This document shows positions 24,830 to 33,693 of a DNA stretch of 64,000 nucleotides, one piece after another. The DNA lies in assembly GCA_041395385.1 (NCBI GenBank), contig JAWLAN010000020.1, positions 39,383-103,382 on the forward strand, written 5' to 3'. This DNA is from JAJVHZ01 sp041395385 (GTDB lineage Bacteria > Pseudomonadota > Gammaproteobacteria > JAJPIJ01). The position numbers were made by a program, and so were the translations under genes. Within the stretch, counting starts at the first letter, position 1; the number at the start of each line of letters is the position of its first letter. The notes below the pieces were generated by a model. It made no database searches. It had not been told where the DNA came from and saw only the letters and a program-made list of their open reading frames with translations.

Positions 24830-25249
24830 ATGTTTTTCGGGAAAAAGGGCAAACGCAAGGCAACCAGCCTCGACACACTGATAGGGCAGAACTCCCAGGT
24901 GCAGGGCGATCTGCGATTCAGCGGCGGCCTGCACATCGACGGCGTCGTGCGTGGCTCCGTGAGCGCCGAGGACGAGGAGGCGTCGGTCCTCACGTTGAGC
25001 GATCGCGGGACGATCGAGGGGGATGTACGAGTTCCCTACGCGGTCATCAACGGGGTGGTGGTCGGCGACGTGCATGCCCGTCAGCACATTGAACTCGCCG
25101 CCAACGCGCGGGTCGAAGGCAACGTGTATTACAATCTGATCGAGATGGCCATGGGCGCGGAGGTCAATGGCCAGCTCGTGCATACCGCCGAGGGCAGCCG
25201 CGAGCCCCTGGCGCTCAGCCACAAGCCGGCGCCCAGGGCCGAGGACTAG
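24830..25249 (+). CDS. Bactofilin
   Basis: A 139-residue cytoskeletal protein. The DUF583 beta-helix core is built of short repeats (VQGDLRFSGGLHIDGVVRGSV, EGDVRVPYAVINGVVVGDV, HIELAANARVEGNVYYN), flanked by a basic N-terminal tail (MFFGKKGKRKATS) that may bind membrane and a short disordered C-terminus. Bactofilins polymerise without nucleotides and help place cell-wall enzymes. The ATG at 24830, five bases after the upstream stop, matches the domain start. A nearby M23 peptidase gene (26886-28541, opposite strand) fits the frequent link between bactofilins and peptidoglycan hydrolases. Confidence 0.94.
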   Translation: MFFGKKGKRKATSLDTLIGQNSQVQGDLRFSGGLHIDGVVRGSVSAEDEEASVLTLSDRGTIEGDVRVPYAVINGVVVGDVHARQHIELAANARVEGNVYYNLIEMAMGAEVNGQLVHTAEGSREPLALSHKPAPRAED

Positions 25250-25295
25250 CCACCGCGGCAGCCGCACAGAGACTCGGAAACAGAGGTGCGCAGAC

Positions 25296-25649
25296 GTGAC
25301 AGAAACCACCGAAACCATGGATAGCCCGCTCAATTTCACCGATGCCGCCGCCGCCAAGGTCCGGCAGCTCATCGACGAGGAGGGCGATGCCAGCCTGATG
25401 CTGCGGGTATTCGTCCAGGGCGGCGGGTGCTCCGGCTTCCAATACGGCTTCACCTTCGAGCAGAGCCTGGGCGACGGCGACACGGTGGTCGAGAAGGGCG
25501 GTGTGAGGCTCCTCATCGATCCCATGAGCTATCAGTATCTGGTGGGCGCGGAGATCGATTACAGCGAGGGATTGGAGGGCGCGCAGTTCGTCATCCGTAA
25601 TCCCAATGCCAGCACCACCTGCGGGTGCGGTTCGTCATTCTCCGCATGA
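25296..25649 (+). CDS. erpA: Iron-sulfur cluster insertion protein ErpA
   Basis: A 117-residue A-type carrier that delivers Fe-S clusters to target enzymes. The three ligand cysteines are present (GGGCSGFQYGF and the C-terminal TCGCGSSFS), and the rest closely follows E. coli ErpA (DPMSYQYLVGAEIDYSEGLEG). I chose the GTG at 25296 because AGAGG lies at a good distance before it; the ATG at 25317 is the alternative. It is last in the argC to erpA run. Fe-S enzymes in this window, such as RlmD and the uracil-DNA glycosylase, are possible clients. Confidence 0.96.
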   Translation: MTETTETMDSPLNFTDAAAAKVRQLIDEEGDASLMLRVFVQGGGCSGFQYGFTFEQSLGDGDTVVEKGGVRLLIDPMSYQYLVGAEIDYSEGLEGAQFVIRNPNASTTCGCGSSFSA

Positions 25650-25722
25650 ATTGACCGCGCCGGCGCACGTGCCGGTGCCATCGGAGGGCCGCGCGGCCGA
25701 GAGGCTGCGCGGCCCTCGGCGT

Positions 25723-26841
25723 TTATGGCGGAGGCAGGTAAAGTCCGCCCAGCACCGCCGATCGCGTGGCTCCGGTGACCGGCGGCAGATTCCCCGGCAG
25801 GCCCTCGAGGCGGCGATGGGCCAGCCACGCAAACGTCACGGCCTCCACGGCATTCGGCGCGACGCCGAGGGCGGCGGTCGTGGCGAGCTTTCTCCCGTCC
25901 AGGGCGCCGGCGATGGCACGCATCAGCGCGCCGTTATGGGCGCCTCCTCCGCAGACGTACACCTCCGCGGTCGTGGCGGCGTACCCGGCGATCGCGCGCG
26001 CGATCGTCTGTGCCGTCAATTGCAGCAGCGTTGCCTGGACCACGGCCGGATCGGGGCGCGCCGGCATTTCGTCGATGTGGCGCGCGATCCATCCGGCATT
26101 GAAGTACTCGCGCCCGGTGCTCTTCGGCGGTCGACGCGCGAAGTACGGATCGGCCAACAGCGCGGCCAGCAGATCGGAGTCCGGCGCGGCGCTCCCGGCC
26201 CAGCGGCCGTCGACGTCGTAGGCCTCGCCTCGGTGGGCACGCGTCCAGTCGTCCATCAGCGCGTTGCCGGGGCCGGTATCGAATCCGATGACCGCCTCAC
26301 GGCCCGGATCGAGCAGTGTCACGTTGGCGATGCCGCCGATGTTCACTATCGCGCGGCACAGCGCCGGGTCGCGCAGTGCCTGGGCATGGAACGCCGGCGC
26401 CAGCGGCGCGCCCTCGCCACCCACGGCCATGTCCATGCGGCGCAGGTCTGCCACGGTCGCGATGCCCGTCCTCGCCGCGATGACATTGGGGTCGCCCACC
26501 TGCACGGTGTAGCGCGCGGCGGGATGCGGGTGGTGATAGAGGGTCTGGCCGTGGCTGCCGATGGCGCGGATCGACGCCGGCTCCATGCCGGCATCGCGCA
26601 AGAGCCTGAGCGCGCTGTTCGCGAACGCCTCCGCGACGGCCAGGTCGAGTCTGTAGAGCTGATCGAGCGGGAGCGCCTCGGCCCGCCGGCGTGCGGCGTG
26701 CAGATCCGCGGCGAGCGCGGGCGGGTAGGGAAATTCGGCGTACAGGTCCAGGCGGACGCGGCCGGCATCGTCAATATCCACCAGGGCTGCATCGATCGCG
26801 TCGATGCTGGTGCCGGACATCAGTCCGAGGTAATGGCTCAT
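25723..26841 (-). CDS. anmK: Anhydro-N-acetylmuramic acid kinase AnmK
   Basis: A 372-residue sugar kinase that opens and phosphorylates 1,6-anhydro-MurNAc released by lytic transglycosylases, giving MurNAc-6-phosphate. Motifs are GLMSGTSIDAIDAALV, SHGQTLYHHP, VNIGGIANVTLL, IGFDTGPGNALMDDW and the C-terminal VCGGGAHNGALM. It is downstream of the M23 peptidase gene (44-base gap, same strand), so cell-wall cutting and recycling are co-encoded. NagZ, another recycling enzyme, is encoded near 57466. Confidence 0.97.
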   Translation of the reverse strand: MSHYLGLMSGTSIDAIDAALVDIDDAGRVRLDLYAEFPYPPALAADLHAARRRAEALPLDQLYRLDLAVAEAFANSALRLLRDAGMEPASIRAIGSHGQTLYHHPHPAARYTVQVGDPNVIAARTGIATVADLRRMDMAVGGEGAPLAPAFHAQALRDPALCRAIVNIGGIANVTLLDPGREAVIGFDTGPGNALMDDWTRAHRGEAYDVDGRWAGSAAPDSDLLAALLADPYFARRPPKSTGREYFNAGWIARHIDEMPARPDPAVVQATLLQLTAQTIARAIAGYAATTAEVYVCGGGAHNGALMRAIAGALDGRKLATTAALGVAPNAVEAVTFAWLAHRRLEGLPGNLPPVTGATRSAVLGGLYLPPP

Positions 26842-26885
26842 GACTGCGCCGGGCGCGCTGCAGGCCGTCCCGGGTCTACGGCAGT

Positions 26886-28541
26886 CTAGGGACGGGTGCT
26901 GGCCACGACGGCAGGGGGATCGCCGGCCGCCGTACGCGATGGCGTGCCGCCATGGGCAGCGAGCGCGCTGGCCTGCTCCAGCATGGCCACGGCCTGGCGA
27001 GTCTGCGCCTTGAAATCCGCGGCGCGCTCGCGCGCAATCGGCACGGATTCCGGCAGCTTCACGGTCAGCGGATCACGATGCACGCCGTTGACCCGGAACT
27101 CGTAGTGCAGGTGCGGACCCGTGGCCAGCCCGGACTGCCCGACGTAGCCGATGGTCTCGCCGATCCTTACCGAACGGCCCGCCTTGACGCCATTGGCGAA
27201 GCGGGAGAGGTGCCCGTAGACAGTGGTATATCCGCCCGGATGGTCGAGGACCACCACCCGGCCGTAGCCGCCCTGCCAGCCGGCATACTTGACCTTGGCG
27301 TTGCCCGTGGCCTTCACCGGCGTGCCGGTGGGCGCCGCGTAATCAACCCCCTTGTGGGCGCGTATCCGGTTCAGCACGGGATGCTTGCGCGACATGCTGA
27401 ACTTGGAGCTGATGCGTGTGAAGGCAAGGGGCGTGCGGATGAAGGCCCGGCGCAGGCTCTGTCCGTCCGGACGGTAATACTCCGCGACGCCGTCCTTGCC
27501 CAGGTAGCGCACGGCGCGATAGGCCGTACCCTGGTTCACGAACTCCGCGGCGAGGATGTTGCCGTCCTTGACCTTCTTCCCCTCCTTGAATATCTCCTCG
27601 TAGACCACCGTAAAGCGATCGCCCTCGCGGATGTCCAGCACCAGGTCGATGTCGAAGCCGAAGATCTCGGCGAGATTCATGATCGCGGCATCGGACAGAC
27701 CGGCCTGCTGGCCAGCCTCGAACAGGGAACTGGTGATCTCGCCGCTGGCATTGATCACGCGCGACTGCAGGTCCTCCTTGACGGTCTCCGCGGAGAACGC
27801 GCCGTCGTTGTTGCGCACGTACAGGGTGTGAGCGAGGTCGATCTCGTGCACCATCTCCGCCAGCGTCCCGCCGCTGATGCGGAAGTGAAGGTTGTCCCGC
27901 GGGCGCAGGGTCTTCAGGGTCGCGGTGTCTCCGCCCAGGCCGAGGATACGGTCCAGGTCATTGCCGCTCAGCCCGAGGCGTTCGAAGATGAGCGAGAGGT
28001 TGTCGCCCTGGTTGACCGTGACGGTCCGCCATCCCTCGGCATTCGCGAATTCCGTCGCCGGGCCGGTCTCGGTTTCCTGCCTGCCGTCGCGTCCCTGAGC
28101 CCGGCCGAGCGCGGGTTCGCCGGTCAGCCCCGGAAAGGCGGGTGCGGGAGCAACGAGGTGGCGGGGGGCAAACGGATCGCTGACGGGTTGCAGTTCCGCC
28201 AGCACTGCCCGGTACGCCGAGGAGGGTTCGGAGGCCACCGGGATCGGCAGGATCCGCTCGGCGGTCGGTGGTTCGCGCTCGAACAGCCCCTCCCAGGGCG
28301 GCAGGTGAAATTCGTGCTTGCTCAGCTGGTGGGACGCCATGCCCCCCAGCAGGGCCACGGCAATCGGGGCGACCATCGCCAGCGCGAGCCGAAGGCGACG
28401 GGCGCGCTGACGCTCCCTCCCCCATTCGATGCGTATTTTATAGTCGTAGAGTATTTCCCGGGTCTGGAACACGCGGCCAGCCTCGCTTGTCGTGGCCCGA
28501 ACGATAGCGGCGTTCGCTGCCTCCGTCAATGAATTGTTCAC
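26886..28541 (-). CDS. M23 family murein DD-endopeptidase (MepM/OapA-like)
   Basis: A 551-residue envelope enzyme. The N-terminus is cytoplasmic with one membrane anchor (about 50-68, LALAMVAPIAVALLGGM). Next is an OapA/LysM-like wall-binding segment (about 175-225, VTVNQGDNLSLIFERLGLS), a central domain, and the LytM/M23 zinc peptidase domain at about 385-500. The metal ligands are present: H396 and D400 (AHKGVDYA) and the HLH at 477-479 (GPHLHYEF). It should cut peptide cross-links to allow wall growth. It leads a two-gene unit with anmK and is divergent from tyrS, an arrangement conserved in many gammaproteobacteria. Confidence 0.95.
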   Translation of the reverse strand: MNNSLTEAANAAIVRATTSEAGRVFQTREILYDYKIRIEWGRERQRARRLRLALAMVAPIAVALLGGMASHQLSKHEFHLPPWEGLFEREPPTAERILPIPVASEPSSAYRAVLAELQPVSDPFAPRHLVAPAPAFPGLTGEPALGRAQGRDGRQETETGPATEFANAEGWRTVTVNQGDNLSLIFERLGLSGNDLDRILGLGGDTATLKTLRPRDNLHFRISGGTLAEMVHEIDLAHTLYVRNNDGAFSAETVKEDLQSRVINASGEITSSLFEAGQQAGLSDAAIMNLAEIFGFDIDLVLDIREGDRFTVVYEEIFKEGKKVKDGNILAAEFVNQGTAYRAVRYLGKDGVAEYYRPDGQSLRRAFIRTPLAFTRISSKFSMSRKHPVLNRIRAHKGVDYAAPTGTPVKATGNAKVKYAGWQGGYGRVVVLDHPGGYTTVYGHLSRFANGVKAGRSVRIGETIGYVGQSGLATGPHLHYEFRVNGVHRDPLTVKLPESVPIARERAADFKAQTRQAVAMLEQASALAAHGGTPSRTAAGDPPAVVASTRP

Positions 28542-28630
28542 CTGCGGGTACGGCCGGCTTGTGATGGCCGGACCGCATGTTAAGCTTCGAACTTGATCGC
28601 GATTGTCAACTTCATTGTCCGGATCGACCC

Positions 28631-29824
28631 ATGAGTGAGGACGCCTACGCCGAGCTGCGTCGCGGCGCCGTCGAGGTTCTGCTGGAGAAAGATCTCAGCG
28701 CCAAGCTCGCGCGTGGCCGTCCCCTGCGTGTGAAGGCGGGCTTCGATCCCACCGCCCCGGATCTGCACCTGGGCCACACCGTGCTCATAAACAAGCTGCG
28801 GCAGTTTCAGCAGCTCGGTCATCACGTCATGTTCCTGATCGGCGATTTCACCGGAATGATCGGCGACCCGACCGGCAAGAACGTCACCCGCAAGCCCCTC
28901 ACGCGCGAGGAGGTCGCTGCGAACGCGCGCACCTACCAGGAGCAGATCTTCAAGATCCTCGACGCGCGGCGTACCGAGATCGTCTTCAACTCCACCTGGA
29001 TGGACCGGATGAGCGCGGCCGATCTCATCGGCCTGGCCGCCAGGCAGACGGTGGCGCGCATGCTCGAGCGCGACGATTTCCACAAGCGCTACACCGGCGG
29101 CCAGCCGATCGCCATCCACGAATTCCTCTATCCGCTGGTGCAGGGCTACGATTCCGTGGCGATGAAGGCCGACGTCGAGCTCGGCGGCACCGACCAGAAG
29201 TTCAACCTGCTGATGGGGCGGCAGCTGCAGGAGGAATACGGGCAGGAGCCGCAGGTGGTCATCACCATGCCGCTGCTGGAGGGCCTCGACGGCGTGCAGA
29301 AGATGTCCAAGTCGCTCGGCAATTACGTCGGCATCACCGATCCGCCCGGCGAGATGTTCGGCAAGGTCATGTCCATCAGCGACACGTTGATGTGGCGCTA
29401 CTACGAGCTCTTGAGCTTCCGGCCGCTGGCCGAGATCGACGGGCTGAAGCGGGCCGTCGGCGACGGCGCCAACCCGCGCGACGTGAAGATCGAGCTGGCC
29501 GCCGAACTGGTGGCGCGTTTCCATGGCGCGGCCGCGGGCGAGCAGGCGAAGGAGGAGTTCTTCCGCCGCTTCCGCGACGGCGGGCTGCCCGACGAGATAG
29601 AGGAGCTCACCGTGGCGGCGCGCGACGGCAAGGCGCAGATCGCCTACGTGTTGAAGGAAGCGGGACTCGTGCCCAGCACCTCCGAGGCCGTCCGCCAGCT
29701 CGGCCAGAACGCCGTGCGGGTCGACGGCGAGCGCGTCAGCGACAAGTCGGTGAGTCTCGCGGTCGGCAGGACCTACCTGTTGCAGGTGGGCAAGCGCCGC
29801 GTGGCGAGGGTCACCATCACGTAG
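28631..29824 (+). CDS. tyrS: Tyrosyl-tRNA synthetase TyrS
   Basis: A 397-residue class I synthetase of the TyrRZ-like subgroup. It has the HIGH-type motif HLGH (46-49), KMSKS (about 224-228), the substrate-binding ADVELGGTDQKFN, and a C-terminal S4 RNA-binding domain (ending GRTYLLQVGKRRVARVTI). The ATG at 28631 matches the family N-terminus; the open frame reaches 28577 without similarity. It is divergent from the M23 peptidase gene. Confidence 0.97.
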   Translation: MSEDAYAELRRGAVEVLLEKDLSAKLARGRPLRVKAGFDPTAPDLHLGHTVLINKLRQFQQLGHHVMFLIGDFTGMIGDPTGKNVTRKPLTREEVAANARTYQEQIFKILDARRTEIVFNSTWMDRMSAADLIGLAARQTVARMLERDDFHKRYTGGQPIAIHEFLYPLVQGYDSVAMKADVELGGTDQKFNLLMGRQLQEEYGQEPQVVITMPLLEGLDGVQKMSKSLGNYVGITDPPGEMFGKVMSISDTLMWRYYELLSFRPLAEIDGLKRAVGDGANPRDVKIELAAELVARFHGAAAGEQAKEEFFRRFRDGGLPDEIEELTVAARDGKAQIAYVLKEAGLVPSTSEAVRQLGQNAVRVDGERVSDKSVSLAVGRTYLLQVGKRRVARVTIT

Positions 29825-29994
29825 CGCGGCCGGCCGCCGCCCCCTGGCGCGGCGACGTCGTTGCCCCGCAGCGGCGATCCCGGGGCCCGGTCCAGCGGGC
29901 ACTCCGAGTGGGGCTCGCGGCCCGTGATCCGCGTCCCTCCGCGGCCGAAGCGGCGGGGGTCTCCGGCCGCCGACGGCCGGGGCGCGGCCTTCGC

Positions 29995-30023
29995 TTGACC
30001 TCGTTCCGGAACCCCTGTAGTTT
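29995..30023 (+). promoter_or_regulatory. Promoter of ilvBNC
   Basis: TTGACC (29995-30000) and TAGTTT (30018-30023) with a 17-base spacer, 54 bases before the ilvB GTG. The predicted transcript begins near 30030, leaving too little room for a classical leader-peptide attenuator. Confidence 0.65.
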
Positions 30024-30077
30024 TCACGGTCCTTTCGATGTTTTCGACGGTTTTACCAGAACTTAGGGGCGGGACCA

Positions 30078-31817
30078 GTGAGCAAGCGCATGCGCGGTGC
30101 GGAAATCTTCGTCCAGGCACTGAAGGACGAGGGGGTGGAATACATCTTCGGCTACCCCGGCGGCGCGGTTCTGCACATCTATGACGAGCTGTTCAAACAG
30201 GACGCCGTAAAGCACATCCTGGTGCGCCACGAGCAGGGCGCCACGCACGCGGCCGACGGTTACTCACGCGCCACCGGCAAGCCGGGCGTGGTGCTGGTGA
30301 CCTCCGGCCCCGGTGCGACCAACTGCGTCACCGGCATCGCCACGGCCTACATGGATTCCATCCCGATGGTGGTGTTCACCGGCCAGGTGCCCACGCATCT
30401 CATCGGCAACGACGCCTTCCAGGAGGTCGACGCCATCGGCATCACGCGTCCCTGCGTGAAGCACAACTTCCTGGTGGAGAAGGTCGACGATCTTGCCCCG
30501 ACCATCAGGAAGGCCTTCTACATCGCCGCGAGCGGCCGCCCCGGTCCGGTGGTGGTGGACATCCCCAAGGACGTGACCGCCGACAGCTGCGAGTACTACT
30601 ACCCGAAGAACATCGAGATCCGCTCCTACAAGCCCACGGGCAAGGGTCACCCCGGGCAGATCCGCAAGGCGATCCAGCTCATCTTCGAGGCCAGGAAGCC
30701 GATGGTCTACACCGGCGGCGGCATCGTGCTCGATAACGCGGCCGAGGAGCTGACCGAGTTCGGCCACCTGACCGGGTTCCCGATCACCAACACGCTGATG
30801 GGGCTGGGCGGCTACCCGGCCACCGACCCGCAGTTCGTCGGCATGCTGGGCATGCACGGCACCTACGAGGCCAACATGGCCATGCATCACAGCGACGTGC
30901 TGATCGCCATCGGCGCGCGCTTCGACGACCGGGTCACGGGCAACCTCGAGAAGTTCTGCCCGTACGCCAAGATCGTGCACGTCGACGTCGACCCCTCCTC
31001 GATCTCCAAGAACGTGCCCGTGGACGTGCCGATCGTCGGCTCGGCGCGCGAGGTGCTGCGCGAGATGAATCAGCTGCTGCGCGAGGCGGAGTTCAAGGCG
31101 CTGGACAAGTCCAACCCGTGGTGGCGGCAGATCACGGAGTGGTCGGCGCTCGACTGCCTGCGCTACGACCGGACGACCGACGTCATCAAGCCGCAGTACG
31201 TGATCGAGGAGCTGTACGCCGTCACCAAGGGGGAGGCGTACATCACCTCCGACGTCGGCCAGCATCAGATGTGGGCGGCGCAGTACTACAAGTTCGACAA
31301 GCCGCGGCGCTGGATCAACTCCGGCGGGCTCGGCACCATGGGCTTCGGCCTGCCGGCGGCGCTGGGCGTGCAGCTCGGGTTCCCCGACAGCATCGTGTGC
31401 TGCGTCACCGGCGAGGCGAGCCTCGTGATGTGCATCCAGGAGCTGTCCACCGCGCTGCAGTACAACCTGCCGGTCAAGATCATCAATCTCAACAACCGCT
31501 ACATGGGCATGGTCCGGCAGTGGCAGGAGTTCTTCTACGACCGCCGCTACTCGCACTCCTACATGGACGCGCTGCCCGACTTCGTGAAGCTCGCCGAGGC
31601 CTTCGGCCACGTCGGCATGCGCATCGAGCATGCCAAGGACGTGCGGACGGCGCTGGTGGAGGCCATGGGCATGAAGGACCGGCTGGTGATGATGGACTTC
31701 CTCACCGATCAGACCGAGAACGTCTATCCGATGATCGCCTCCGGCAAGGGCCATCACGAGATGCACCTGGCGCCTGGCAACCCCCAGCCCCAGCCCAGCG
31801 ACCGCGAGCTTGCCTGA
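30078..31817 (+). CDS. ilvB: Acetolactate synthase large subunit
   Basis: A 579-residue thiamine-diphosphate enzyme catalysing the first common step of valine, leucine and isoleucine synthesis. The proton-relay glutamate is in LVRHEQGATHAADG (Glu about 52), with FAD/structural motifs in the middle domain and the cofactor motif near residue 440. That motif reads GEASLVMCIQEL, where many homologues have GDGS or GEGS, so its second glycine is replaced by alanine. The GTG at 30078 follows GGGGCGGG; an ATG four codons later is the alternative. It heads ilvB-ilvN-ilvC. Confidence 0.97.
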   Translation: MSKRMRGAEIFVQALKDEGVEYIFGYPGGAVLHIYDELFKQDAVKHILVRHEQGATHAADGYSRATGKPGVVLVTSGPGATNCVTGIATAYMDSIPMVVFTGQVPTHLIGNDAFQEVDAIGITRPCVKHNFLVEKVDDLAPTIRKAFYIAASGRPGPVVVDIPKDVTADSCEYYYPKNIEIRSYKPTGKGHPGQIRKAIQLIFEARKPMVYTGGGIVLDNAAEELTEFGHLTGFPITNTLMGLGGYPATDPQFVGMLGMHGTYEANMAMHHSDVLIAIGARFDDRVTGNLEKFCPYAKIVHVDVDPSSISKNVPVDVPIVGSAREVLREMNQLLREAEFKALDKSNPWWRQITEWSALDCLRYDRTTDVIKPQYVIEELYAVTKGEAYITSDVGQHQMWAAQYYKFDKPRRWINSGGLGTMGFGLPAALGVQLGFPDSIVCCVTGEASLVMCIQELSTALQYNLPVKIINLNNRYMGMVRQWQEFFYDRRYSHSYMDALPDFVKLAEAFGHVGMRIEHAKDVRTALVEAMGMKDRLVMMDFLTDQTENVYPMIASGKGHHEMHLAPGNPQPQPSDRELA

Positions 31818-31844
31818 CGATTAAGCCCTCAAGACGCCCGAACC

Positions 31845-32429
31845 ATGCGCCACATACTGTCCATCCTCCTGGAAAATCACGCCGGCGCGTTATCGCGCGT
31901 CGCCGGGCTGTTCTCCGCGCGCGCCTTCAACATCGAGTCGCTGACCGTCGCGCCGACGGAGGATCCGACCGTCTCGCGCATGACGCTGGTGACCAGCGGG
32001 TCCGACGAGATCGTCGAGCAGATCGTCAAGCAGCTCAACAAGCTCATCGACGTCATCAAGCTAATCGACCTGAACGACGGCCCGCACATCGAGCGGGAGC
32101 TGATGCTCGTGAAAGTGCTTGCGCGCGACGCTGGACGCGAGGAGATCAAACGCCTGGTGGACATCTTCCGGGGAAGGATCATCGACGTCACCGACACGAC
32201 ATACGTCGTCGAGCTGACCGGCGCCAGCCACAAGCTCGACGCATTCATCGAGGCGGTGAACGGCGAACTCATCATGGAGGTGGTGCGAACCGGCGTGTCC
32301 GGAATCGCCCGCGGCACGCGCGCGCTCAACGTCGGCACGCCCACGGCCGCGCCGCGTTCCCCGACCAAGGCCGCGAAGTCGGGCGAGCGCGCCGCGCGCG
32401 GCGCGGTCAACCCGGCGCACCTGCTCTAG
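31845..32429 (+). CDS. ilvN: Acetolactate synthase small (regulatory) subunit
   Basis: A 194-residue ACT-domain subunit (IlvH/IlvN) that stabilises the catalytic subunit and mediates valine feedback. The N-terminal ACT domain (ILSILLENHAGALSRVAGLFSARAFNI) and the C-terminal small-subunit domain (HIERELMLVKVLARD, GRIIDVTDTTYVVELTG) are complete. The last 30 residues are a basic Ala/Arg/Lys/Pro tail longer than in E. coli IlvH. It follows ilvB by 27 bases and precedes ilvC by 112. Confidence 0.97.
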   Translation: MRHILSILLENHAGALSRVAGLFSARAFNIESLTVAPTEDPTVSRMTLVTSGSDEIVEQIVKQLNKLIDVIKLIDLNDGPHIERELMLVKVLARDAGREEIKRLVDIFRGRIIDVTDTTYVVELTGASHKLDAFIEAVNGELIMEVVRTGVSGIARGTRALNVGTPTAAPRSPTKAAKSGERAARGAVNPAHLL

Positions 32430-32541
32430 GCACCGGCGCGCGAATCCGGGCGCGATCCCCACGTGTGCAGGCGCGACGTCCACTGATTGAAGGCCGGGCA
32501 GATTTCATCCCCGTAGTTACTTTCCCACGAGTGAGAACATC

Positions 32542-33561
32542 ATGTTGAACATCTATTACGACAAGGACTGCGACCTCTCGATCATCAAGAAGAAGCAGGT
32601 CGCGATCATCGGCTACGGCTCGCAGGGCCACGCCCACGCCAACAACCTGAAGGAATCCGGTGTCAGCGTGGTGGTCGCCCTGCGCCGGGGTTCGGCCTCC
32701 GCCGCCAAGTGCGAGAAGGCCGGTCTGGCGGTGAAGGAACTGGACGAGGCCGTGAAGGGCGCCGACGTCGTGATGGTGCTCGCGCCGGACGAACACCAGC
32801 GCGAGCTCTACGCGAAGCACATCGAACCGAACATCAAGAAGGGGGCGGCGCTGGCATTCGCCCACGGTTTCAACATCCACTTCCAGCAGATCGTGCCGCG
32901 CGAGGACCTCGACGTCATCATGGTGGCGCCCAAGGGTCCGGGCCATCTGGTGCGCTCGACCTACACCGAAGGCGGCGGCGTGCCGTCCCTGATCGCTGTG
33001 TACCAGGACAAAAGCGGCGTGGCCAAGCAGATCGCGCTGTCGTACGCCTCCGCCAACGGCGGCGGCCGCGCCGGCATCATCGAGACGAATTTTCGCGAGG
33101 AGACCGAGACCGATCTGTTCGGCGAACAGACCGTGCTCTGCGGCGGCGTGACCGCGCTGGTGCAGGCCGGCTTCGAGACCCTGGTCGAGGCGGGCTACGC
33201 GCCGGAGATGGCCTATTTCGAGTGTCTGCACGAGCTGAAGCTCATCGTCGATCTCATGTACCAGGGCGGTATCGCCGACATGCGCTATTCAATCTCGAAC
33301 ACCGCCGAGTACGGCGATTACACGCGCGGGCCGCGGGTGGTGACCGAGGAGTCGAAGAGGGCGATGAAGGAGATCCTGCGGGAGATCCAGACCGGCCAGT
33401 TCGCGCGCGAGTTCATCCTCGAGAACCAGGCAGGCGCGGCAACGCTGAAGGCGCAGCGCCGACTATCGGCCGAGCATCCGATCGAGAAGGTCGGCGCGAA
33501 GCTGCGCGGCATGATGCCGTGGCTGAAGTCCAACAAGCTTGTCGACCGTTCCAGGAACTGA
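32542..33561 (+). CDS. ilvC: Ketol-acid reductoisomerase IlvC (class I)
   Basis: A 339-residue short-form enzyme that rearranges and reduces acetolactate. The NADPH site IGYGSQGHAHANNL, the metal-binding DLFGEQTVLCGG and the C-terminal AEYGDYTRGPRV are intact. Third gene of the ilvBNC unit; 112 bases separate it from ilvN, with no strong promoter seen there. A GC-rich hairpin lies just after the stop. Confidence 0.98.
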   Translation: MLNIYYDKDCDLSIIKKKQVAIIGYGSQGHAHANNLKESGVSVVVALRRGSASAAKCEKAGLAVKELDEAVKGADVVMVLAPDEHQRELYAKHIEPNIKKGAALAFAHGFNIHFQQIVPREDLDVIMVAPKGPGHLVRSTYTEGGGVPSLIAVYQDKSGVAKQIALSYASANGGGRAGIIETNFREETETDLFGEQTVLCGGVTALVQAGFETLVEAGYAPEMAYFECLHELKLIVDLMYQGGIADMRYSISNTAEYGDYTRGPRVVTEESKRAMKEILREIQTGQFAREFILENQAGAATLKAQRRLSAEHPIEKVGAKLRGMMPWLKSNKLVDRSRN

Positions 33562-33570
33562 GGTCGGACG

Positions 33571-33591
33571 GCCCGCCCGGCACCGGCGGGC
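33571..33591 (+). terminator. GC-rich hairpin between ilvC and pssA
   Basis: GCCCGCC-N7-GGCGGGC lies nine bases after the ilvC stop. There is no T-run, so it could be a processing or 3'-stabilising hairpin rather than a full terminator. Confidence 0.35.
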
Positions 33592-33693
33592 GGCGTGGCT
33601 GCCGTGCCGGCCACGCGACCCGGGCGTTTCGCGCCGGGGTCGCCCGGCGCAGTCCGGCCATGGTCCGGGGTGCGGGCTGGCTTCGGGGGTGTC

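Noticed and set aside
29961..29980. CCGGCCG-CCGA-CGGCCGG hairpin between tyrS and ilvB as terminator
   Set aside because: There is no T-run and this whole segment is about 80% GC, so such hairpins are expected by chance.
30264..31766. 500-codon minus-strand open frame opposite ilvB
   Set aside because: Antisense shadow with His/Asp/Val-rich composition; ilvB on the plus strand is intact.
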